Shown here piece by piece: positions 1 to 5,588 of a DNA stretch of 7,879 nt. Under the pieces are notes generated by a model. That model saw only the letters and a list, made by a program, of their open reading frames with translations. It searched no databases and was not told where the DNA came from. Made by a program: the position numbers and the translations under genes. Source of the DNA: Oscillospiraceae bacterium (lineage in GTDB: Bacteria; Bacillota; Clostridia; Oscillospirales; Acutalibacteraceae). How positions within the stretch are numbered: position 1 is the stretch's first letter; the number at the start of each line of letters is the position of its first letter. The stretch spans positions 1 through 7,879 of the forward strand of contig DOZQ01000269.1 in the NCBI GenBank assembly GCA_003517915.1, given 5' to 3'.

Positions 1-32
1 CGCCGGCTTGTTTGACAGAATGTATCCGGCGC

Positions 33-47
33 CCGAATAGTATTCGG
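33..47. repeat. 15-nt palindrome
   Basis: CCGAATA-G-TATTCGG is a perfect inverted repeat around a single central base. It could be a protein-binding site or chance. Another short inverted repeat lies nearby at 1-6 and 26-31 (CGCCGG / CCGGCG). Confidence 0.4.
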
Positions 48-80
48 ATCTCGACGAATCGTGCGTTCTTATCAGCGACA

Positions 81-96
81 GCCCATATAAATGGGC
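81..96. repeat. Short hairpin, 6-bp stem
   Basis: GCCCAT-ATAA-ATGGGC forms a perfect 6-bp stem with a 4-base loop on either strand. No T-run follows on either side, so it does not look like an intrinsic terminator. Confidence 0.35.
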
Positions 97-172
97 AACC
101 GGCGCAATCGGCCGAGGTCATGCTGGGATACGCAGCGCCTGGAGTTTTTCAGTACGTCTCACTCTGGATTGA

Positions 173-346
173 TTACTTTTGATGACTCTCTACGCTCTGA
201 CTGAACCAGCGTACCTGGGTCAACGGAATAATACGTTATTTCCCGTTATCCAAACGGAGCCAAAGTATGTATCCGCCGAATCGAACCTCCGAACAGCTAA
301 ATTCTTCGAGATAGCCGTCAAACCAACGAACAGTAACAGTATTCAA
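173..346 (-). pseudogene. Small conserved-type protein interrupted by in-frame TAA
   Basis: The TTG at 346 overlaps the stop of the upstream gene as TTGA and follows a GGAGG ribosome binding site at normal spacing, so translation is probably coupled. The frame gives 36 codons (NTVTVRWFDGYLEEF... ending LDNGK), then TAA at 236-238. The same frame then continues for 20 sensible codons (RIIPLTQVRWFSQSVESHQK) to a second TAA at 173-175. From memory, proteins of this type in clostridial elements read through this point with a Lys/Asn-Arg-x-Ile-Pro-Leu segment, so the first TAA looks like a premature stop, possibly AAA to TAA. Function is unknown. If the first stop is genuine, the product is only 36 aa. 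Confidence 0.5.
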
Positions 347-759
347 TTTTTGTCCTCCTCCATTTTGTCGCCAAAAGCAGGAGCGCATTCTTGCTCGGAG
401 CAAAGCGGTTTTGTCTTTTCTGCCAGTTTCAGCGCAAAAAACTTCTTCCAGCATTCAGCGTAATTATCATCATCGCAATGCGCTTCACACCAAGACCGCG
501 CATTCTCGAACATGTAACCGTCAACATCGTAATAATTACACGGCATGTCAAAAATCTCGGCGAGCATGTCATAAACGGCGGCCGATTTTGCCTCTGCCCG
601 CTGTAACGCCTCATAGCGTTTGCGGGAGTCACCCAAGCCGATAACCCGCTTTATCTCAGCCCAGGCGATAGCGATATTAAGGCGGTCGCCGTCCACTATG
701 TTATTTTGCGGCGCTGGAATGCTCTCGTCGAGAACGCGAATCGCTTCATCTAATCGCAT
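343..759 (-). CDS. Hypothetical protein, 138 aa
   Basis: This protein of unknown function begins MRLDEAIRVLDESIP and has an early segment (NIAIAWAEIKRVI) that looks helical. It is mildly acidic, with several cysteines in the C-terminal half (CNYYDVDGY, CEAHCDD, CWKK, CSEQEC). These have no clear zinc-finger spacing, although CEAHC and CSEQEC could bind metal. ATG at 759 is chosen because it overlaps the end of the previous gene by 10 bases and lies about 10 bases after GGAGG. An ATG at 763 is nearer the ribosome binding site but gives only five codons. The stop overlaps the start of the next small gene. Small proteins of this type occur among the early genes of clostridial elements and phages; no role can be assigned. 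Confidence 0.75.
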   Translation of the reverse strand: MRLDEAIRVLDESIPAPQNNIVDGDRLNIAIAWAEIKRVIGLGDSRKRYEALQRAEAKSAAVYDMLAEIFDMPCNYYDVDGYMFENARSWCEAHCDDDNYAECWKKFFALKLAEKTKPLCSEQECAPAFGDKMEEDKN

Positions 760-1085
760 TCATGCTGCACCTCCTCCAAAACCCTAAACGCAATGAGTAC
801 TTCATTCGGCGTATAAACATAAGTCGAATATTTAGTGCATGTACCGTCCGCATCAAAGGCCCATCCTTTTGCGGCGCCAAAATCACACCATGCGCCAAGC
901 CCGTTATTAGCCTTTGAGATATGGTGCTCAGGCTCTCCGTCGACAACGCTGTAAAAGCTTGTACTGTTAACTTTAGTCACGCGCCGGATTTGCCCCACAT
1001 ACGCAGAGCGATTATGCTGTAAAATTTCAAACTTAACACCAGGCTTGAAAGCCCTTTTAAGCTGTGATAGATTTTTAATTGTCAT
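750..1085 (-). CDS. Hypothetical protein, 111 aa
   Basis: This protein of unknown function starts MTIKNLSQLKRAFKPGVKFEIL. It has an N-terminal helix followed by alternating beta-rich stretches (RSAYVGQIRRVTKVN, SFYSVVDG, WAFDADG, KYSTYVYT), which suggests a small globular beta protein. No catalytic motif, signal peptide or membrane segment is visible. The ATG lies six bases after GGAGG and overlaps the upstream 42-aa gene by 11 bases. The TAG stop overlaps the next gene by 10 bases. That TAG appears to be a normal stop, which matters for interpreting the in-frame TAG in the methylase-like gene. It belongs to the tightly packed minus-strand operon. Confidence 0.78.
   Translation of the reverse strand: MTIKNLSQLKRAFKPGVKFEILQHNRSAYVGQIRRVTKVNSTSFYSVVDGEPEHHISKANNGLGAWCDFGAAKGWAFDADGTCTKYSTYVYTPNEVLIAFRVLEEVQHECD
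760..774 (-). repeat. 15-nt direct repeat, copy 2 (ribosome binding site junction)
   Basis: The minus strand reads GGAGGTGCAGCATGA, identical to 1082-1096. Both copies span the ribosome binding site and start region of a gene in the same operon. Here the ATG inside the repeat (763) opens only a five-codon frame, and the real gene starts 4 bases later at 759. Confidence 0.6.
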
Positions 1086-1203
1086 GCTGCACCTCCGTTT
1101 CTTTAACTCGACGGGGCCTGCGCCCGATGGCCAAGCCCAAAACCCAGGGTGCCAACGGGCTCAGCGGAGCATTAAAGACCAACCATATTAAAAAGCGTTT
1201 CAT
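1075..1203 (-). CDS. Small single-span membrane protein, 42 aa
   Basis: A 42-residue frame starts MKRFLIWLVFN and ends KETEVQHDN. Residues 4-27 are hydrophobic with two or three prolines, followed by a basic stretch GRRPRR, so the protein is probably a one-span membrane protein with the basic tail inside. The ATG overlaps the upstream stop as ATGA and follows AAGGAGG by about 9 bases, a strong case for real translation despite the size. The end overlaps the next gene by 11 bases. It is in the same operon as another membrane mini-protein (1914-2039) of unrelated sequence. Function is unknown; a holin-like or membrane-anchoring accessory role is possible but unproven. Confidence 0.68.
   Translation of the reverse strand: MKRFLIWLVFNAPLSPLAPWVLGLAIGRRPRRVKETEVQHDN
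1082..1096 (-). repeat. 15-nt direct repeat, copy 1 (ribosome binding site junction)
   Basis: GGAGGTGCAGCATGA on the minus strand supplies the ribosome binding site and start codon of the 111-aa gene. An exact copy is at 760-774, which makes the preceding genes both end in ...EVQH plus a few residues. Confidence 0.6.
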
Positions 1204-1448
1204 TTCTCACGTTCCTCCTTAATTTGCCGGAGTACCTTCCGGCGGTAATTGTCTCGCCCGATTTGCTTTACAAGCTCAGGATTTTCCTTCCGCCACTTCC
1301 GGCTGTACTCCGCCGCCTTTCCGGGATGAGCCGCAAGCCAGGCCCGGTTGCGGTTATACTTCTCACGCGCCCGGCATTCCGGGGAACAAAATTTTTTCGC
1401 TCTGGAGCTGAAATCTATAGGCTTTCCGCAAATCTGGCAGGTTTTCAT
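1200..1448 (-). CDS. Small Cys4 zinc-finger-like protein, 82 aa
   Basis: The N terminus carries CxxC (C4, C7: CQICGK) and CxxxC (C21, C25: CSPEC), a 13-residue-spaced Cys4 arrangement typical of a small treble-clef or ribbon zinc site. The remainder is strongly basic and helical (RAREKYNRNRAW, YSRKWRKENPELVKQIGRDNYRRK), which suggests nucleic-acid binding. Such short zinc proteins are common in phages and integrative elements; no HNH catalytic signature is visible. ATG at 1448 is preferred because the Cys motif follows immediately. An in-frame TTG at 1472 or ATG at 1460 would add 8 or 4 residues and cannot be excluded, as ribosome binding sites here are weak (GAAGGG, GAGAG). The stop overlaps the next gene as ATGA. 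Confidence 0.72.
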   Translation of the reverse strand: MKTCQICGKPIDFSSRAKKFCSPECRAREKYNRNRAWLAAHPGKAAEYSRKWRKENPELVKQIGRDNYRRKVLRQIKEEREK

Positions 1449-1578
1449 AAAGACTCTCATCCCTTCAAGCAAAATGGGCCCCCGGGCCAGCCGTGTCGCG
1501 TCCGTGTAACCAGCCCTTAGGTTTATACTCTTGAGAGCTCAAACGCGATTCGGGAGGTTCTGGGAAGCCCTGGTGCGC
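1449..1578. other. Gap between regulator and zinc-finger genes
   Basis: There is no convincing gene in this 130-bp gap. Directly after the TAA of the 70-aa regulator, the same frame stays open for about 37 codons (ending GAHFA), but it has no start with a ribosome binding site. A 20-codon ATG frame (MNPKKKSKRTRA...) starts inside the regulator gene, also without a ribosome binding site. A short inverted repeat TTGAG-AG-CTCAA lies near 1530-1541. A promoter for the downstream genes could sit here, but no good -35/-10 pair was found. Confidence 0.35.
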
Positions 1579-1791
1579 TTACTCTTTTTCTTCGGGTTCA
1601 TCAGGAGTTAAAAGGTCCAAAGGCTCACACCCGAGGGCGTTCGCCAGCTTTTTGGCGGTGCGGAGCATGATATGCTCCACCTTGATTTTGCCGTGCTCAA
1701 TCTGACAGATTTTCACATAGTTGACGCCGGATATTTTCGCAAGCTCTTTGAGCGTCAATCCGGCTTCTTTACGGAGCTTCGCCAAACCCAT
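1579..1791 (-). CDS. XRE-family HTH regulator, 70 aa
   Basis: This is a single helix-turn-helix domain of the Cro/C1 (XRE) type filling residues about 3-62. The pattern LRKEAGLTLKELAKISGV, followed by recognition-helix region NYVKICQIEHGK and the helices TAKKLANALGCEPLDLL, is characteristic of the family. A short acidic tail follows (PDEPEEKE). These proteins bind DNA as dimers; the short single-domain form is typical of mobile-element switch regulators. The ATG overlaps the end of the upstream 50-aa gene by 23 bases and has an AAGGA about 11 bases away. It lies inside the operon, so it may autoregulate or act on the recombinase or Fic-region promoters, but no matching operator could be assigned. 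Confidence 0.88.
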   Translation of the reverse strand: MGLAKLRKEAGLTLKELAKISGVNYVKICQIEHGKIKVEHIMLRTAKKLANALGCEPLDLLTPDEPEEKE

Positions 1792-1921
1792 TAGTCATCA
1801 CATCCTTTTTAACATGCTTACACTTTGCGTTGTCACAATTAATACATGCGTTTACGCCGATTGCCTTATAGAGATTACAGTAAGATAGTTGCTCAATAAC
1901 ATCGGCCCAGCTTTTACTCAT
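1769..1921 (-). CDS. Small Cys-rich protein, 50 aa
   Basis: A 50-residue frame reads MSKSWADVIEQL... to ...NGFGEAP. The core contains ACINCDNAKCKH, a CxxC plus a further Cys and His, with another Cys at residue 15, so a small metal-binding site is plausible. The start lies 8 bases after GGAG (AGAAGGAGAAGCGGCG) and overlaps the preceding mini-gene by 8 bases (ATGAGTAA), good evidence for translation. Its end overlaps the 70-aa regulator by 23 bases. The protein is too short for most gene callers. Function is unknown; the position directly before an XRE regulator could mean a partner or sensor, which is speculation. Confidence 0.65.
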   Translation of the reverse strand: MSKSWADVIEQLSYCNLYKAIGVNACINCDNAKCKHVKKDVMTNGFGEAP

Positions 1922-2039
1922 CGCCGCTTCTCCTTCTTTTACGCGCCATTAAAATAGTCTGTATCACGCCTACCGCGAGAATAAAAAAGCTGAAATTGCC
2001 GGATGCCGCCTGGTCGAGAATGGTTTGCCAAAAATGCAT
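1914..2039 (-). CDS. Small single-span membrane protein, 41 aa
   Basis: A 41-residue frame starts MHFWQTILDQAASG. Residues about 16-31 are hydrophobic (FSFFILAVGVIQTILM), followed by a very basic RKRRR and a short tail, so it is predicted to be one membrane span with the C terminus inside. The ATG follows AAGGAG by about 8 bases and lies 11 bases after the stop of the methylase-like gene. The stop overlaps the next start (ATGAGTAA). Synteny and the ribosome binding site support it as real. Its function is unknown. It shares size and topology, but not sequence, with the 42-aa protein further down the operon. Confidence 0.68.
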   Translation of the reverse strand: MHFWQTILDQAASGNFSFFILAVGVIQTILMARKRRRSGDE

Positions 2040-2050
2040 TGTATCTCTCC

Positions 2051-2836
2051 TTAATCAAATAGTGATAGCTGTTCGGCTTTCGCCGGTGCGGTTGGTTGTT
2101 CAGGCTCTTTCGGCGTCTGCCTGCCGAGCTTATCAAGATTACTCACAACCCCCGATTTATAGCGCCAGCCGCCCATAATATAAACCGGTGTAAACCAATG
2201 CGACCACTCTTTAAGTGTGATGGTGTCACCATGAATCACGACGGCGGGAATACCGTAAAGCGATAACTGCAGGTAACACATGTGAACGCATTTCAGGTCA
2301 ATGTCGGTCGCGGCGACGACAAGCTGCCGGCAATAGTTAAGCCCTTTGTCGAGCATGGCCTTCGCGAACCCGAGCGCCATAGCGCCGGAGCCGCAGCAGG
2401 GTTCATTCATCGTTATGTAACCCTGCTTTTTAAGCTGCTCATTACCGTCGCCCAGGGCAATCGCGGCCATCATATCGCATACGGGCTGTGGAGTGAAAAA
2501 TTGGCTATTGTACTTATTGTGTAGTTCAAGGCCATGAAAAAGTCTGCCGAGTACATCGACCGGCGCGTTGGACCAGGTAAGCTCATACTCAAGCGCCGAT
2601 ACTAAATCCGCGAACATCTCGGGGAAAAGCGCTTGCTCCTCCGGCTGATAGGCTTTGATTATTTCAAGATACCGGTTCTCGCGCTTCTGCCATACGCCCG
2701 CAGTTCTATCGGCGCTGTTCGCCACGGCCAGCGCGCCGAGCTCCACAAAGTCGGAAAACACGTTCCAGGTGGAATAGACATGCCCGAGCCGCTAAATCGT
2801 TTTCAGGATTTTGTCGCTGTGCGGGTTACGCTTCAT
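2051..2836 (-). pseudogene. DNA N6-methylase-like protein, interrupted by in-frame TAG
   Basis: The full frame is 261 codons from ATG 2836, which has a GAGGG ribosome binding site. It begins MKRNPHSDKILKTI, then TAG at 2792-2794, then RLGHVYSTWNVFSDFVELGALAV without a frame change. An N-terminal helical region is followed by SQFFTPQ (about 111-117), the SAM-binding motif I NEPCCGSG (144-151), a motif II-like DID (178-180) and GDT (203-205). This layout matches the HsdM/gamma-type N6-adenine methylase fold. The expected NPPY/F catalytic motif is not visible; the region reads WFTPVYIMGGW. The last residues QLSLF match the bacterial sliding-clamp-binding consensus. A restart at GTG 2761 (236 aa) lacks a proper ribosome binding site, so the gene is probably inactive unless TAG is read through. 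It lies 29 bp after the SprT-like gene. Confidence 0.72.
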
Positions 2837-2865
2837 ACTTAATTCCCTCAAACCCGGAGCGCGCC

Positions 2866-3786
2866 TTAGTCGGCGCGCTCCATCGGGATTTCACAGTTAC
2901 CGCATATCAGGTTGAGGTCGGCGGTGCTTCTAACCTCCTGCCCACAGATCGCGCAGATATATTTATGGGCTTTTGCGCGGCTTGTTTTGGATTTATCCTT
3001 CGTAAGCGTATGCCTGGCAAACGGAACCTCCAAGGCGAACCCGGCCTCGCGGAGCTTTTCGGTGAAAGTCTCGGTCGGCTCGGTGAGCGAATATCCGATA
3101 GCGCGGTCGTAATCGATTTTAAGGTCGCGCTTCTCCGCCTCCTGCTTGAAAAATTTGTTATGGTAGCGGCTGTTTTGGCAGGTTTCTTCGAGCTCGTTCT
3201 CACGGCAGTACAGGTGAATCATTTCATGCAGCATGGTCGCGGCGGTGTTCGCGCTTGCGCGGTTGAGGTATTCGGCGCCGATGTTGATTTCATAATACGA
3301 TTCGCCTTCGCCCTCGGTGCCGGAATTCCAAATCTTTTTGGTGGAGCAATGGCCGTACGCCCTCGGGGTCGACTGAACCGTAATAACCGGCCGGGACAGC
3401 GCACCCTCAAAATAGAGCCCGTTCAGCAGGTCAAAGAGCCCTTCGAGCTTCTTCACAATGTCGGAGAGCGCGAGCGGTTTCGCGTCGTCCCCCTGGGCCT
3501 CCGTGGCGGACTCCTGACCGTCGGGAGCACTTTCATCAGCCTGAGCAGTCTCGGGCTCGGCAGGGGAGGCCGTGGGGCGTGTGGGGATAGGCTCAGCCTC
3601 GCAGTCGAATTTTACATCATCAGACACGTCGAATTCGGCAAGCGGTGCGGGTTTCCACCAGCGTTTAAAGGTTGCGGCCCCGATTTCTTTAATCTCATTC
3701 GTATCAGTCGTTTTCAGTACGACGGTGGAGCCCTTCGTTTCGGTAAGCTCGGCGGTCACGCCTGTGTTCTTATGGATATACAGCAT
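2866..3786 (-). CDS. SprT-like zinc metalloprotease, 306 aa
   Basis: Residues 1-50 form a small beta-rich N-terminal domain (MLYIHKNTGVTAEL... FKRWWKP). Residues 51-105 are an acidic, Pro/Ala/Glu-rich linker. The SprT-like core follows, with LFDLLNGLYFEGAL, then the zinc-binding HEMIH (187-191) and a downstream His (about 209, in YHNKFF) as likely third ligand. The C terminus has a zinc ribbon, CAIC (278-281) and CGNC (295-298). Spartan/SprT proteases cut proteins crosslinked to DNA; the role in mobile elements is not established. ATG 3786 is preferred because AGGAGG lies 8 bases upstream. An upstream ATG at 3819 overlaps the recombinase stop as ATGA and would add 11 residues. The gene is almost certainly co-transcribed with the recombinase. 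Confidence 0.88.
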   Translation of the reverse strand: MLYIHKNTGVTAELTETKGSTVVLKTTDTNEIKEIGAATFKRWWKPAPLAEFDVSDDVKFDCEAEPIPTRPTASPAEPETAQADESAPDGQESATEAQGDDAKPLALSDIVKKLEGLFDLLNGLYFEGALSRPVITVQSTPRAYGHCSTKKIWNSGTEGEGESYYEINIGAEYLNRASANTAATMLHEMIHLYCRENELEETCQNSRYHNKFFKQEAEKRDLKIDYDRAIGYSLTEPTETFTEKLREAGFALEVPFARHTLTKDKSKTSRAKAHKYICAICGQEVRSTADLNLICGNCEIPMERAD

Positions 3787-3815
3787 TTTCATTTCCTCCT
3801 CATTTTTGGTGGCGG

Positions 3816-5525
3816 TCATTGCCGCCTGACATTTATTGTCTTATTGCCGAAGTTTCCCGCCCATGACGGAGGAAACGCAACAACGGTATTCTTGGGGTTT
3901 GCGTTGACGGGAAGGTTATTGTCGTTAAAACAGCTTTCGCTTGCTACGTCGGGAATAAATATCTCGGTATCTCTCATGTCAAAAATTACGACAGACTCAT
4001 TGTCCTTTTTCCTTCGGACTCCACGAACCCGATATCGCAATTCGGAATTCCAACCGAATATCTCATATAGCGTACTCAAATATGCCGCGCCGCTGATGTC
4101 GCGCGGATTATAATTCGCTTCGTTTATTTTCGCCCACCTGACGGCGTTTCTGCACTCCTTAGCACAGGGGCGAACTGCAAGCAGTTGCTCGTGGGGCTGA
4201 ATCAGCATTTCCACATATAACTCTTTCTTTAATTTGCGGATGCATTCCGTGCTAAACCAGATATTATTGGTCGAAAATGTAACGCATAATTTTCGGGCGT
4301 TGTCGAAAAATTGGGCACGAGTAACCTCAAACCCGCGCAAGTCAAAATCTCCGGACTGAACCTCCACCTCAAATGGTTTGGGTTCCGGTTTGTCTGTTTC
4401 ATCATATACACTTTCACAAGCCGTACGGTAATCGTCGGCACTGAACGCCGCCCAACGGGGATTGATTGAGACAAACCCTTTCAACCCGCCATCCGTGATA
4501 ACTTTCAATTCAGGCAATATGCCTTTGTTTCCGTATTTTGCGTTGCTTATAAGCCGCTGAACCGCGATAAAATCATCCCGCGAAACGATGGCCTCGTGGT
4601 TGTCCTTTCGTGTATATTGGTTGTGGTTATTGCGGTTTTTCCGCGGCAGATGGTCAAGATAGCTCGGCGTCCATGTCTTGCGGGCTAGGATATCGCCGCA
4701 ATGCCGTTCGTTTTGCAAGATTTGCAATATGGAACCGGGCGCCCATTTGGTATTACCTTTCTTTGTTCTGCGCGATAAAGAAGTAAGCATTTCCGCTATT
4801 TGCCGGCAGGTATACCCATACAGATACATGAAGAAAATCAGCCGCACGGTTTTTGCTTCTTCCGTATTAATCACGAGATTACCGTCTTCATCCTGGTCAT
4901 AGCCAAGCAGCGGCGGAGTCAAAAACAAACCGCGTCGGAACCGCTTTTCAATGGAATCGTTGGCGACTCTGCTTTTTATATGGGATTCTTCCTGCGCCAA
5001 TGTGGACATGAACGAAAGGCTCATCTCGCTGCTGTCATTCAATGTATAGATGCTTTCCATTTCAAAGAAAACGCCGACGGGCGGCTGCATGGCGGCCAGC
5101 TGCCGCACATATCCGATGCAGTCTACAACGTTGCGGGCGAAACGGGAAACGCTCTTTGTCACAATCAAATCAATCTTACCGGCTTTGCAATCGGCAATCA
5201 TTTTTACAAATGCGTCACGGTGTTTCAGCGATGTCCCGGAGATCCCTTCATCGGCATAAATATCAACCAGTCTCCAGCTTTTGTGTCGGTTCAGCATTTC
5301 CGTGTAATGGCCTTTTTGAAGTTCGAAGGATGACGTTTGCCGTGGATCATCGGTGGACACACGGACATAAAAAGCTACTCGCTTTTCGTTGTCGTCCTCA
5401 AAAAAGTTCTCTTGCGGTGTTGCCGGGATAATATCGATATCATCAGGAATTGCGCTTTGATATTTCGCGCGTATTTTTTCTTTTCGTATTTCGGCATCTG
5501 TTTTTGGCGATTGATTGTCCTGCAT
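3816..5525 (-). CDS. Large serine recombinase (site-specific integrase), 569 aa
   Basis: The resolvase/invertase catalytic domain spans about residues 48-200. It includes FYVRVSTDD with the nucleophile Ser57, YADEGISGTSLKHRD, and VSRFARNVVD with its Arg. A recombinase domain follows (about 203-325; TPPLLGYDQDEDG, QIAEMLTSL, ERHCGDILARKT, HEAIVSRDDF). Large serine recombinases normally continue with a Cys4 zinc ribbon, but none is visible. Instead, from about 335 there is GLKGFVSINPRWAAF and a region with LLAVRPCAKECRNAVRW. The enzyme would cut att sites and join them through a Ser-DNA link to integrate or excise the element. ATG 5525 is chosen for its AGGGGG ribosome binding site; an in-frame upstream start at 5582 would add 19 residues. 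The stop overlaps an alternative start of the protease gene. Confidence 0.92.
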   Translation of the reverse strand: MQDNQSPKTDAEIRKEKIRAKYQSAIPDDIDIIPATPQENFFEDDNEKRVAFYVRVSTDDPRQTSSFELQKGHYTEMLNRHKSWRLVDIYADEGISGTSLKHRDAFVKMIADCKAGKIDLIVTKSVSRFARNVVDCIGYVRQLAAMQPPVGVFFEMESIYTLNDSSEMSLSFMSTLAQEESHIKSRVANDSIEKRFRRGLFLTPPLLGYDQDEDGNLVINTEEAKTVRLIFFMYLYGYTCRQIAEMLTSLSRRTKKGNTKWAPGSILQILQNERHCGDILARKTWTPSYLDHLPRKNRNNHNQYTRKDNHEAIVSRDDFIAVQRLISNAKYGNKGILPELKVITDGGLKGFVSINPRWAAFSADDYRTACESVYDETDKPEPKPFEVEVQSGDFDLRGFEVTRAQFFDNARKLCVTFSTNNIWFSTECIRKLKKELYVEMLIQPHEQLLAVRPCAKECRNAVRWAKINEANYNPRDISGAAYLSTLYEIFGWNSELRYRVRGVRRKKDNESVVIFDMRDTEIFIPDVASESCFNDNNLPVNANPKNTVVAFPPSWAGNFGNKTINVRRQ

Positions 5526-5546
5526 TGCAAAATCCCCCTGAACAAA

Positions 5547-5566
5547 GTAGAATACTGGTATTATAC
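5547..5566. promoter_or_regulatory. Candidate operator overlapping recombinase promoter
   Basis: GTA-g-AATAC-tg-GTATT-a-TAC is a 20-nt inverted repeat with eight matching base pairs and one mismatched pair, centred at 5556/5557. It overlaps the -10 box and expected transcription start of the recombinase promoter, the position expected for a repressor site. The neighbouring XRE protein is an obvious candidate ligand, by inference. Confidence 0.4.
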
Positions 5567-5588
5567 GGAGGATTCCGCGCATAGAAAA
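5560..5588 (-). promoter_or_regulatory. Candidate sigma-A promoter for recombinase
   Basis: The minus strand has a perfect -10 box TATAAT (5560-5565), with a poor -35 match TTTTCT (5583-5588) at 17-bp spacing. The start of transcription would lie about 30 bases before the recombinase ATG. The weak -35 suggests that the promoter may need help or be weak. Confidence 0.45.

Larger units (their letters stand above)
1..172. other. Unresolved left edge, no supportable gene
   Basis: No gene can be called with confidence here. On the minus strand an ATG at 121 opens a frame that runs off the window edge (40 codons, starting MTSADCAGCPF), but it has no ribosome binding site. A second minus-strand frame begins with GTG near 160 and stops after 14 codons. 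A plus-strand frame is also open from the edge to about 182. None resembles a family I recognise. The stretch contains short palindromes, listed separately. It could hold the start of a further degenerate gene of the same operon. Confidence 0.3.

Noticed and set aside
179..644. Plus-strand frames of 71-94 codons at the left
   Set aside because: They lie opposite the 138-aa and interrupted 58-codon minus-strand genes, lack ribosome binding sites and are compositionally odd (Ser/His/Arg-rich).
1473..1578. Extra small genes in the gap after the 70-aa regulator
   Set aside because: Two short frames (20 and about 37 codons) exist but neither has a ribosome binding site or recognisable sequence.
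2792..2794. Genome-wide recoding of TAG as an amino acid
   Set aside because: The 111-aa gene appears to end at TAG (750-752) with a normal downstream overlap, and the other damaged small gene has TAA instead. A local nonsense mutation is simpler.
2965..4113. Long plus-strand frame of 382 codons
   Set aside because: It lies opposite the SprT-like protease and the recombinase C terminus, both of which have strong motifs (HEMIH, zinc ribbon). It has no recognisable domain and is a by-product of codon bias on the other strand.
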